A DNA stretch of 10,266 nt from Nitrospirae bacterium GWC2_42_7 (GTDB lineage Bacteria > Nitrospirota > Thermodesulfovibrionia > Thermodesulfovibrionales > UBA6898), in NCBI GenBank assembly GCA_001803645.1, contig MHDW01000217.1, positions 1 through 10,266 of the forward strand, given 5' to 3'. Numbering within the stretch: position 1 is the stretch's first letter; every line of letters starts with the position of its first letter. Shown here in pieces: positions 1 to 5,548 of the stretch. The translations under genes were made by a program, and so were the position numbers. Under the pieces are notes generated by a model that was not told the DNA's origin, ran no database searches, and saw only the letters and a program-made list of their open reading frames with translations.

Positions 1-674
1 CTAATGGACAATATGGGGTTGATGCCTTTGCTCCATCGTTTCTGTCAGAAGATAAATTCCAATCTGGCGCGCAAGGGCTGCTGCTACAGGTTCAGTAAAA
101 AATATCCATATATGTCCTCCGTTGCCTGAACGTGATCTTTCAAGATATGCCGGGATGTTATTGCTCTTGCATGTCACCATGAATGCTTTTACATCGTCCT
201 GCCAGCTCTTTTTATCGAAGTCAGCAGCCAGAAAGTGGCAGGTTTCATCCTGCAATAATGGGTAAACTCCGGCTGTAATGCGACCATCAAGATGTCGTCT
301 GATTACCTCATCGGTGAGCAGTGCAAATAGCCGGTTTTCACATTCTCCGCACTTGACTGCTGGTTTTTTGCATATTCCGGTCACCCATTCCTTTCCGCAG
401 ACTGGGCTGTATCCTTTGGCCCCAGTCTTCTTGCTCGTCCACAGTTTTGGATAAACATCTTCACGGCCTTTGAAAAGGTTCCGGAAAATGGAGAGTTTTT
501 TCTCCAGAGAAATCGAAGCAACAGACGGAGATTGGGGTGCGTGTATTTGGGATAGTTGAGACTGTATGTTCTTTCTTTTAGGATGGAGCCGCGCTCGATC
601 TCGATCTCTTGCAGACTGGCTTGGAGGGCTGCTATAGCCGAGTGGAGAGATTGTTCGTCGTCAGCAAAATGCAT
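1..674 (-). pseudogene. Frameshifted and truncated TOTE-type archaeo-eukaryotic primase
   Basis: This is the N-terminal part of an archaeo-eukaryotic primase (AEP) of the kind found in TOTE conflict systems, where it is normally fused or linked to a helicase. It reads in two frames. From the ATG at 674 a coiled-coil-like start (DEQSLHSAIAALQASLQEIE) is encoded. Around 545-585 the coding signal moves to the -1 frame, which then reads LEKKLSIFRNLFKGREDVYP and, after 384, WVTGICKKPAVKCGECENR with a CxxC pair. The catalytic AEP motifs are present: DFD (codons near 220-214) and SGNGGH with its His at 112-114. After METMEQRHQ-like sequence the match ends abruptly in PHIVH and a stop at 1-3, where family members normally continue with a SYDRxFPNQD-like segment. 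It starts 6 nt after the PIN toxin gene and has no visible ribosome site. It is most likely a decayed gene; a sequencing error could explain the frameshift but not the lost C-terminus. Confidence 0.72.
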
Positions 675-680
675 GAGAAA

Positions 681-1082
681 TCAGCTTAGCAGGGCAAATC
701 CAAACTGTCTGAAATGTGAATCAAAAGCAAATGCGTTTCTGATCTTTAGTCTTTCCATGAGTGCGAAACTTGTGCAGTCTGTGAATGAGAAATCCTTGTC
801 GTTATACTTCTCAAGAATCTTCCATGCCCTTTCCCAATCCTGCGTAATTATGGGCACAATTTTCAAATAAGAAATTATTTTCAATTTGTCGGCAAAACTG
901 ATCGTTGCTTTGTTCCCGATAGTTCTTAAAAGCAGATTGTATGTCTCAACAAGCACAAGATCCGAGGTAATAAGTTGTTCTCTTCCAAGTATAAGTTTGG
1001 TATATAACCGTCCGGCTTCCTTGTAATGCTGGTCATTTCTGTCTGTAATCGCAATCCACGCACCGGCATCAACAAAAATCAT
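681..1082 (-). CDS. PIN-domain toxin (VapC-like ribonuclease)
   Basis: A 133-residue PIN-domain protein, the usual size for VapC-type toxins that cleave RNA with bound Mg2+/Mn2+. The acidic active-site set is visible: Asp5 in FVDAGAWIA, Glu46 in VLVETYNLL, Asp102 in SFTDCTSFA and Asp121 in AFAFDSHF, so the enzyme appears intact. Its ATG (1082-1080) overlaps the TAA of the upstream antitoxin gene by one base, implying translational coupling and a toxin-antitoxin operon. The partner is of the DUF104/AF2212-like class rather than AbrB-like, which distinguishes this pair from the second module at 2247-2904. The decayed primase follows 6 nt downstream on the same strand. RNA target cannot be told from sequence. 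Confidence 0.88.
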   Translation of the reverse strand: MIFVDAGAWIAITDRNDQHYKEAGRLYTKLILGREQLITSDLVLVETYNLLLRTIGNKATISFADKLKIISYLKIVPIITQDWERAWKILEKYNDKDFSFTDCTSFALMERLKIRNAFAFDSHFRQFGFALLS

Positions 1083-1321
1083 TATCGCCCTTTCTTTAAA
1101 GCGGAGCGATTCTTGCCGTAGAGATATTCATCATGTTTTAGAGCGGTATCCTTGAACGAGCTTTTCCCTATCCCTATAATGCTCAGAGCTGTCTTGATTG
1201 CATTCTCTGTTTCGTCTTCTGTATGGATATCTAATTCAACCTTCTGATGTTCGTGGAGTCTTACCTTTTTGATTGGTTTAAACACGCCGTTTTCATATAC
1301 TGCAGTTATGGTCTTGGGCAT
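1082..1321 (-). CDS. DUF104 / AF2212-like antitoxin
   Basis: A 79-residue protein starting [20 protein letters not shown], the hallmark N-terminus of the DUF104 (AF2212-like) antitoxin family: a small beta-rich domain commonly paired with PIN toxins. The conserved ENGVFKPxxxVxLxEHQKVEL stretch covers residues about 9-30. The tail ([15 protein letters not shown]) is basic and probably the toxin-wrapping segment, by analogy with other antitoxins. A strong ribosome site AGGAGG lies at 1333-1328, 6 nt before the ATG. The stop overlaps the toxin start. An inverted repeat GTTAA-7 nt-TTAAC at 1341-1357 sits just upstream and could be an autoregulatory operator. Confidence 0.85.
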   Translation of the reverse strand: MPKTITAVYENGVFKPIKKVRLHEHQKVELDIHTEDETENAIKTALSIIGIGKSSFKDTALKHDEYLYGKNRSALKKGR

Positions 1322-1340
1322 CTCATACCTCCTACATAGC

Positions 1341-1357
1341 GTTAAAAATATATTAAC
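1341..1357. promoter_or_regulatory. Possible operator upstream of the first toxin-antitoxin operon
   Basis: The sequence contains perfect 5-bp arms GTTAA and TTAAC separated by 7 AT-rich bases, about 20 bp before the antitoxin start. The position fits an autoregulatory site, but short AT-rich palindromes arise by chance and I could not place a convincing -35/-10 pair around it. Confidence 0.25.
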
Positions 1358-1384
1358 ACAAAAGGAATGTTTTTCAGGAAGGTT

Positions 1385-1519
1385 TTATCTGCTTAAAGCC
1401 CTGATGACTTTCAAGGCAAGGCGGAGGGAGGGTTCATCGGAGGTTTTTGCAAAGGACTGGATAGATTCTGTTAATTCTTTGTGACTCGCTGAGGTCTTAT
1501 AATTTTCCGCTTGACTTAT
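1385..1519 (-). pseudogene. Possible start-less coding remnant, 44 codons
   Basis: The stretch between the antitoxin and lexA (1322-1550) has no full gene. On the minus strand a 44-codon open frame ending at the stop 1385-1387 has protein-like composition, including HKELTESIQSFAKTSDEP followed by a basic helix-like SLRLALKVIRALSR. It lacks any ATG, GTG or TTG start before the in-frame stop at 1520-1522. It may be the 3' end of a gene lost when lexA was placed here. I recognise no family, and the opposite strand is open as well, so this is weak. Confidence 0.22.
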
Positions 1520-1539
1520 TTAATACACCATAATACACT
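1511..1539 (+). promoter_or_regulatory. lexA promoter
   Basis: A -35 TTGACT (1511-1516) and a -10-like TACACT (1534-1539) are separated by exactly 17 nt. Transcription would begin near 1545-1547, leaving only a few bases before the ATG at 1551. The -10 is imperfect, but it is covered by a palindrome, as expected for a self-repressed gene. Confidence 0.5.
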
Positions 1540-1547
1540 ATGTATTA
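1521..1547. promoter_or_regulatory. Candidate LexA self-operator (SOS-box-like palindrome)
   Basis: TAATACA-CTA-TGTATTA at 1531-1547 is a perfect inverted repeat with 7-bp arms and a 3-bp spacer. A further half-site TAATACAC lies at 1521-1528 in direct orientation, 10 bp (one helical turn) upstream. The palindrome covers the -10 and the inferred start of transcription of the LexA-family gene that begins at 1551, the classical layout of an autoregulated repressor. The motif is not the E. coli (CTGT-N8-ACAG) or Bacillus (GAAC-N4-GTTC) box, consistent with a lineage-specific site. Confidence 0.6.
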
Positions 1548-1550
1548 ATT

Positions 1551-2177
1551 ATGGAAATTAAGCTAAGTCAGAAACAATCAGCCGCAGTCCGCTGTATACG
1601 AAACCAGATTATGCATAAAGGCAAAACCCCATCTGTGCGTGAACTAATGACAGCGCTTGAATATAAATCCCCCAGATCGGCTGCTTTAATTATTGAGGAA
1701 TTAATCCAGAAAGGCATTTTGAAAAAGCGTTCAAATGGAGATTTGCAGTTGATTAAAGATATGGACTCAGATTCAGTCCATGCCCACACAGTCGATATCC
1801 CTTTATTGGGTATGGTAACTTGTGGAGTGCCTATCTTGGCCCAGGAAAATATTGAGGGATATATTCCAGTGTCTGTTTCTATTGCAAAGCCCGGGGCTAA
1901 ATACTTCCTGCTTAGGGCTAAAGGCGATTCCATGAATAAAGCCGGCATCAATGATGGAGATTTAATACTTGTTCGTCAGCAGTCAGCAGCACAAAATGGC
2001 GATATAGTAGTAGCGTTGATTGATGATGAGGCAACTGTCAAAGAGTTTCAGAATAATAAAAATTGTGTTGTTTTAATGCCGAGGTCGAGCAATAAAAATC
2101 ATAAGCCGATTATCCTGAATGAAAATTTTCAGGTTCAGGGAGTAGCAGTAACAACAATTCCGAAGTTGGAGGTTTGA
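1551..2177 (+). CDS. lexA: LexA-family SOS repressor (S24 autoprotease)
   Basis: A 208-residue LexA-type transcriptional repressor, close to the 202 of E. coli LexA. Residues 1-65 form the winged-helix DNA-binding domain (LSQKQSAAVRCIRNQI, TPSVRELMTALEYKSPRSA). The S24 domain has the Ser-Lys dyad: Ser127 in AKGDSMNKAGI and Lys164 in DEATVKEF, each 8 positions after E. coli Ser119/Lys156. The scissile bond in PLLGMVTCGVPILA is Cys91-Gly92 rather than the usual Ala-Gly; UmuD also uses Cys-Gly. It should bind damage-response operators and be cleaved with RecA filaments. The start is chosen because the protein begins as LexA does; there is no ribosome site, and the promoter predicts a near-leaderless message. 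The gene lies between two toxin-antitoxin modules, so it may be an accessory (phage- or island-type) LexA rather than the main one. Confidence 0.87.
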   Translation: MEIKLSQKQSAAVRCIRNQIMHKGKTPSVRELMTALEYKSPRSAALIIEELIQKGILKKRSNGDLQLIKDMDSDSVHAHTVDIPLLGMVTCGVPILAQENIEGYIPVSVSIAKPGAKYFLLRAKGDSMNKAGINDGDLILVRQQSAAQNGDIVVALIDDEATVKEFQNNKNCVVLMPRSSNKNHKPIILNENFQVQGVAVTTIPKLEV

Positions 2178-2188
2178 ACATGGCAGGG

Positions 2189-2217
2189 TTGACTTTTAAA
2201 ATGGTAATACCTAAAAT
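2189..2217 (+). promoter_or_regulatory. Promoter of the second toxin-antitoxin operon
   Basis: TTGACT at 2189-2194 and TAAAAT at 2212-2217 are separated by 17 nt, a good sigma70-type promoter. It lies 12 nt after the lexA stop, so the toxin-antitoxin pair has its own transcription start. Confidence 0.6.
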
Positions 2218-2228
2218 ATAGGTAATAC
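2203..2228. promoter_or_regulatory. Candidate operator of the AbrB-type toxin-antitoxin operon
   Basis: Two direct copies of GGTAATAC (2203-2210 and 2221-2228) are 18 bp apart, and the segment between them forms the inverted repeat ACCTA-5 nt-TAGGT (2209-2223) over the -10. The AbrB-type antitoxin, alone or with its toxin, is the likely binder, since such operons are usually self-repressed. The TAATAC core is also the half-site of the palindrome before lexA, so cross-regulation is possible but unproven. Confidence 0.5.
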
Positions 2229-2246
2229 TATTTTGGAGGTAAGAAA

Positions 2247-2501
2247 ATGTCAACAATAACCAAAAAAGGGCAAGTGACGATACCAAAGCCTTTTCGAGAC
2301 AATCTACACATAAAAGAAGGTGATAATCTTTTGTTTGAGCTGAAAGGTGATACGCTGATTTTAAAGAAGATGGAAAGAAAATCAATACTAAGCCTTGGTG
2401 GAATTGCAAAAGGCAGAAAGATCGGATTTGGGGACGAGAGAGAATTTACCCAAAAAGTTATTGCGAAGAGGATTGCAAAAGAGGGCTTAAAGGGTGGATA
2501 A
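2247..2501 (+). CDS. vapB: SpoVT/AbrB-domain antitoxin (VapB-like)
   Basis: An 84-residue antitoxin with an N-terminal swapped-hairpin SpoVT/AbrB DNA-binding domain (residues 1-45: STITKKGQVTIPKPFRDNL, then the KEGDNLLFEL turn typical of the fold). The C-terminal half (SILSLGGIAKGRKIGF and a charged helix) is expected to block the toxin. The ribosome site GGAGGT at 2235-2240 lies 6 nt before the ATG. The gene overlaps the following PIN toxin by 8 nt, so antitoxin and toxin are co-translated. A promoter and a repeat-rich operator candidate lie directly upstream, consistent with self-repression. Confidence 0.9.
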   Translation: MSTITKKGQVTIPKPFRDNLHIKEGDNLLFELKGDTLILKKMERKSILSLGGIAKGRKIGFGDEREFTQKVIAKRIAKEGLKGG

Positions 2502-2904
2502 CCCTATTTTTGTTGATACTAATGTGTTCCTGAGATTTTTTGTCAGAGATGTTGAGACCTTTTACCATAAGGCTAAGGATTTCTTTGAAAAAGGGGAAAG
2601 CGGTCAGCTTAAGCTTGAAACAAGCGACTTAGTGATTGCTGAAATCGTGTGGGTTCTTGAATCATATTATGATTTTTCAAAGCCAGAGATAAAAGAAGTG
2701 GTTGAAACAATTCTCGAAACAAAAAATCTCAAAGTGGCTAACAATTCAAGAGTCAAAGAGGCAATTAACCTTTATTCTTCCGGGAAAATGGACTTTATTG
2801 ATGCATATAACATTGCCTATATAAAGGCAAAAGATTTCAAAAAAGTTGCGACGTTTGATGTTAAGCATTTTAAAAATATAGAGGGTGTTTCAAATGTTTG
2901 GTAA
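2494..2904 (+). CDS. vapC: VapC-type PIN-domain toxin ribonuclease
   Basis: A 136-residue PIN-domain endoribonuclease, toxin partner of the AbrB-like antitoxin encoded just before it. The active-site acids are visible: Asp8 in IFVDTNVFLRF, Glu50 in LVIAEIVWVLE, Asp103 in MDFIDAYNIA (Asp100 nearby) and Asp122 in VATFDVKHF. The start is the GTG at 2494 inside the end of vapB, preceded by a GAGGG-like ribosome site; the GTG and 8-nt overlap would keep toxin output tied to, and below, antitoxin output. There is no sign of damage. This is a different subfamily from the PIN toxin at 681-1082, which has a DUF104 antitoxin. Confidence 0.92.
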   Translation: MDNPIFVDTNVFLRFFVRDVETFYHKAKDFFEKGESGQLKLETSDLVIAEIVWVLESYYDFSKPEIKEVVETILETKNLKVANNSRVKEAINLYSSGKMDFIDAYNIAYIKAKDFKKVATFDVKHFKNIEGVSNVW

Positions 2905-2958
2905 AATGAGCAGATATTTTGTCCGTATATAGAGAAATAAATGGAGATATCAGGATAA

Positions 2959-2978
2959 CAACTAACACGATATAGTTG
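2959..2978. promoter_or_regulatory. Inverted repeat upstream of a small gene, possible operator
   Basis: CAACTA-8 nt-TAGTTG is a perfect 6-bp-arm inverted repeat located 23 bp before the small gene at 3002. It could be an operator or the 5' leader hairpin of that gene. Evidence is position and symmetry only. Confidence 0.25.
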
Positions 2979-3001
2979 CCATTCTTATAAAGGAAGGAAT
3001 T

Positions 3002-3229
3002 ATGTATGCTAGTAACAATAATACACCCGTTTATTCAATAACCAAAGACGATTTACAAATTGAGGCCAAAAGAATTTTGGGGCGAGAACTTGATGAATCT
3101 GAAATTCTTCAAGCCAAAAAGTATTTAGAATTTGGAATAGGAGAAAGTATTGGGATTATTTACAGCACTATTTTCAATGAAGTAAATGAACAACCCTGTA
3201 GCAAGCTACAGGGTTGTTCATTTGACTGA
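3002..3229 (+). CDS. Small hypothetical protein
   Basis: A 75-residue protein I do not recognise. A good ribosome site (AGGAAGG at 2991-2997) precedes the ATG. Residues 13-60 look like a helical domain (ITKDDLQIEAKRILGREL, DESEILQAKKYLEFGIGESI) with the periodicity of a soluble helical bundle; there is no membrane segment or signal peptide. The last 14 or so residues (NEQPCSKLQGCSFD) are encoded by a large perfect inverted repeat, so the natural C-terminus may have been replaced when that element arrived, or the gene simply runs through its own terminator. It lies downstream of vapBC with a 97-nt gap and is probably transcribed separately. Confidence 0.55.
   Translation: MYASNNNTPVYSITKDDLQIEAKRILGRELDESEILQAKKYLEFGIGESIGIIYSTIFNEVNEQPCSKLQGCSFD
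3184..3223. terminator. 19-bp perfect inverted repeat, probable terminator hairpin
   Basis: AAATGAACAACCCTGTAGC (3184-3202) and its exact reverse complement (3205-3223) are separated by only two bases, AA. Such a stem would stop transcription of the small gene upstream and isolate mltG; the A-run on one side and T-run on the other are short (three each) and symmetric, so it could act in both directions. Because the U-tract is poor, it may instead be a mobile palindromic repeat. Confidence 0.55.
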
Positions 3230-3294
3230 AAAATATATGGGAGTTATTCTCCGCTCCTTTACATTTACAATGCTGTTTTGGCATCCTAAAACAT

Positions 3295-4329
3295 ATGAAG
3301 AAAAATCTCTTTATCATCTCTTCAATCATACTTCTGCTGGCATTCCTGTATCCCCTTTTCGAAATGCTTATACCTGTGCAATCCGGGGGCGGAAATATAG
3401 AGATAGAAATACCAAAAGGCGCAACCTTCAGACAGGCTGCGGATATACTTTATAATGAAAAACTTATAAGAGACAAGAAAATATTCATTTTGCTCGGCAG
3501 GCTGACCGGCTCTGACAGAAAAATAAGGGCAGGTTTTTATTCTATATGGAAAAGTATGAGCCCTCTCGATATATTCAGAATTATAAAAAAAGGGCGTATC
3601 GTCGTATACGAGGTAAAAATACTCGAAGGGGATTCTGTTTTAGAGATCGCTGATGCTTTCGAAAAGGCCGGTGTGTCAACAAAGAAAGATTTCCTGGAGC
3701 TCTCAAAAGACCCTGACATCCTTTATTCCTATGATATAGAATCGCCGAGTATGGAGGGTTATCTGTTCCCTGACACATACTTAATACCCAAGGGGATAGA
3801 TGAGGAAGAGGCTGTCGGGATCATGATAGACAAAATGCGCGAAAAATATTCCGGCAAGTTATTGTCAAGAACAAAAGAGCTCGGAATGACTGAAAACCAA
3901 GTTCTTACCCTCGCATCGATCATAGAAAAAGAAGCTGTGGCAGATGAAGAGAGGCCGTTGATATCAGCTGTATATCACAACAGGCTGAAAAAGAAGATGC
4001 CTCTTCAGGCTGATCCTACATCGATATATGGAATTAAAAGCTCGAAGGAAAGAATTACTTTAAATGACCTGAAAAGAAAAACACCCTATAACACATACAC
4101 TATAAAAGGACTTCCCCCGGGGCCGATTGCTTCTCCCAGCTTAAGATCAATAATCGCAGCGCTTTATCCTGCGGATGTGCCTTATATTTTCTTTGCTGCC
4201 AGTAATGACCGTACGCATCAGTTTTCCAGCACAATTTCAGAACATCTGGAGGCTGTGAAACTTCTGAGGGAAAGAAACTTTAACAAGAAAAATACAAAGG
4301 AAGGTTCAGATGCCAACGGGCCTACGTAA
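3295..4329 (+). CDS. mltG: Endolytic murein transglycosylase MltG
   Basis: A 344-residue MltG (YceG-like) enzyme that cuts nascent peptidoglycan strands inside the chain and so sets glycan length at the inner membrane. Residues 5-27 form the single N-terminal membrane anchor (LFIISSIILLLAFLYPLF). A LysM-like region follows (IPKGATFRQAADIL, ILEGDSVLEIADAF). The catalytic domain has the family signatures EGYLFPDTY (154-162), LASIIEKEA with the expected catalytic Glu211, LQADPTSIYG (237-246) and PYNTYTIKGLPPGPIASPS (264-282). Length is normal. There is no clear ribosome site before the ATG, but no upstream in-frame start exists before the hairpin. The 3' end overlaps ispG by 20 nt, so the two are co-transcribed. 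Confidence 0.95.
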   Translation: MKKNLFIISSIILLLAFLYPLFEMLIPVQSGGGNIEIEIPKGATFRQAADILYNEKLIRDKKIFILLGRLTGSDRKIRAGFYSIWKSMSPLDIFRIIKKGRIVVYEVKILEGDSVLEIADAFEKAGVSTKKDFLELSKDPDILYSYDIESPSMEGYLFPDTYLIPKGIDEEEAVGIMIDKMREKYSGKLLSRTKELGMTENQVLTLASIIEKEAVADEERPLISAVYHNRLKKKMPLQADPTSIYGIKSSKERITLNDLKRKTPYNTYTIKGLPPGPIASPSLRSIIAALYPADVPYIFFAASNDRTHQFSSTISEHLEAVKLLRERNFNKKNTKEGSDANGPT

Positions 4330-5374
4330 GAAGACCAGAAAAATATTTGTCGGTAAAGTGCCTGTTGGCGGAGGCAGCCTGATTTCTGTTCAGTCAATGA
4401 CAAAGACAGATACAAGGGATGTAAAAAAGACAGTTGCCCAGATAAAGGCGCTCGAAAAAGCAGGATGCGAAATAATAAGAATTGCAGTGCCTGACATGGA
4501 AGCTGCTATTGCGCTCGGAAAGATCAAAGGATCAGTAAAGATCCCTGTTATCGCTGATATCCATTTTGACTGGAGGCTTGCTCTGGAGGCGATAAAACAG
4601 GGGGTTGATGGACTGCGGATCAATCCCGGCAACATCGGTGCCAAATGGAAAGTTGCTGAAGTGGTTTCAGCAGCAGCCGGCAAAAACATCCCGATAAGGG
4701 TTGGAGTAAACGCAGGTTCTTTAACAAAAAAACTGCTCAAAAAATATGGCCATCCTTCTCCTGAAGCCCTTGTGGAGAGCGCGGAAGAACATATCGAAAT
4801 TCTCGAGGGACTGAACTTCAGAAAGATAAAAGTCTCGCTCAAGGCATCTAATGTGCCGGCCACTGTTGAAGCTTACAGAATTTTTTCACGTAAATTCAGA
4901 TATCCCCTTCATATAGGCATATCAGAAGCAGGCCCTGCTTTTACCGGCATTATCAAGAGCTCTGTTGGCTTGGGAATTTTACTGTCTGAAGGAATAGGCG
5001 ATACCATGAGGGTCTCTTTATCTGAAGAACCGGTTGAAGAAATAAGGGTCGCCTATGAGATACTCAAATCGCTTGGAATAAGGGTAAAGGGAGCGCAGAT
5101 AATATCATGCCCGACTTGCGGCAGATGCGGGATAGACATAAAAGGGCTTGCAAAAAAGGTCGAGAAACGTCTTATGAATATTGATAAGCCCATAACAGTT
5201 GCTGTTATGGGATGTATTGTAAACGGCCCGGGCGAAGCAAGAGAAGCTGATGTTGGAATAGCAGGAGGAAAAGGCATGGGGCTGTTGTTTAAAAAAGGTA
5301 AAATAGTCAAAAGGCTCAGGGAAGATGAATTGCTTGAGGCCCTGATGAAAGAAATAAAAATATGCAGCAAATAA
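4310..5374 (+). CDS. ispG: (E)-4-hydroxy-3-methylbut-2-enyl-diphosphate synthase IspG (GcpE)
   Basis: A 354-residue IspG, the iron-sulfur enzyme of the MEP pathway that converts methylerythritol cyclodiphosphate to HMBPP using electrons from flavodoxin or ferredoxin. The TIM-barrel half carries SVQSMTKTDTRDV (26-38), VIADIHFDWRLAL and GLRINPGNIG. The C-terminal cluster domain carries SCPTCGRCG (Cys267, Cys270, and an extra Cys273) and MGCIVNGPGEAREAD (Cys302, Glu309), the three cysteines plus glutamate that hold the [4Fe-4S] centre. The length is that of the short bacterial form with no inserted domain. The ATG lies inside mltG, with AGGAAGG at 4298-4304 just before it, so the start is well supported. 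It shows that this organism makes isoprenoids by the MEP route. Confidence 0.97.
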   Translation: MPTGLRKKTRKIFVGKVPVGGGSLISVQSMTKTDTRDVKKTVAQIKALEKAGCEIIRIAVPDMEAAIALGKIKGSVKIPVIADIHFDWRLALEAIKQGVDGLRINPGNIGAKWKVAEVVSAAAGKNIPIRVGVNAGSLTKKLLKKYGHPSPEALVESAEEHIEILEGLNFRKIKVSLKASNVPATVEAYRIFSRKFRYPLHIGISEAGPAFTGIIKSSVGLGILLSEGIGDTMRVSLSEEPVEEIRVAYEILKSLGIRVKGAQIISCPTCGRCGIDIKGLAKKVEKRLMNIDKPITVAVMGCIVNGPGEAREADVGIAGGKGMGLLFKKGKIVKRLREDELLEALMKEIKICSK

Positions 5375-5393
5375 TTATCCCTTTTGTTTTCAG

Positions 5394-5475
5394 TGTCATT
5401 CCCGCAAGCAAGGCGCGTCGGGAATCCATCCGGAATGATTCTCATGAGCCTGTGGCCGGACAAGCCGGAATAACA
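5394..5475. repeat. Degenerate interspersed palindromic repeat (MITE/REP-like)
   Basis: An 82-bp non-coding unit is bounded by TGTCATTCC (5394-5402) and GGAATAACA (5467-5475), inverted copies with one mismatch. Inside are ATTCCCG and CGGGAAT (inverted) and CCGGACAAGCCGGAA. From memory, sequences starting TGTCATTCCCGC and ending in GGAATGACA are a common dispersed intergenic repeat in many bacteria; this copy seems eroded. It occupies the ispG to CBS-gene gap and may act as a hairpin barrier at the 3' end of ispG. Confidence 0.5.
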
Positions 5476-5487
5476 GAAATTTGGAAC

Positions 5488-5503
5488 TGCGGTAGAGACC
5501 GCA
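5488..5503. other. Small hairpin in the leader of the CBS-domain gene
   Basis: TGCGGT-AGAG-ACCGCA is a perfect 6-bp stem with a 4-base loop, 45 bp before the CBS-protein start. It may be part of a 5' leader. I match it to no known riboswitch. Confidence 0.2.
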
Positions 5504-5548
5504 TGATGTAGTATTTATCCAAAAACCAGGACTTCGGAGGTAAATATC

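Noticed and set aside
556..870. Plus-strand 104-codon open frame
   Set aside because: It lies antisense to the PIN toxin and the primase remnant, both recognisable; it is a shadow.
1269..1484. Plus-strand 71-codon open frame between the antitoxin and lexA
   Set aside because: Its first part is antisense to the well-supported antitoxin, it has no ribosome site, and the rest overlaps a more protein-like minus-strand frame.
3258..3292. TTTACA with TAAAAC (17-nt spacing) as the mltG promoter
   Set aside because: Transcription would start after the mltG ATG at 3295, so it cannot serve this start.
3186..3455. Plus-strand 89-codon open frame over the hairpin and the mltG start
   Set aside because: It overlaps mltG in another frame, starts in the hairpin and has no family features.
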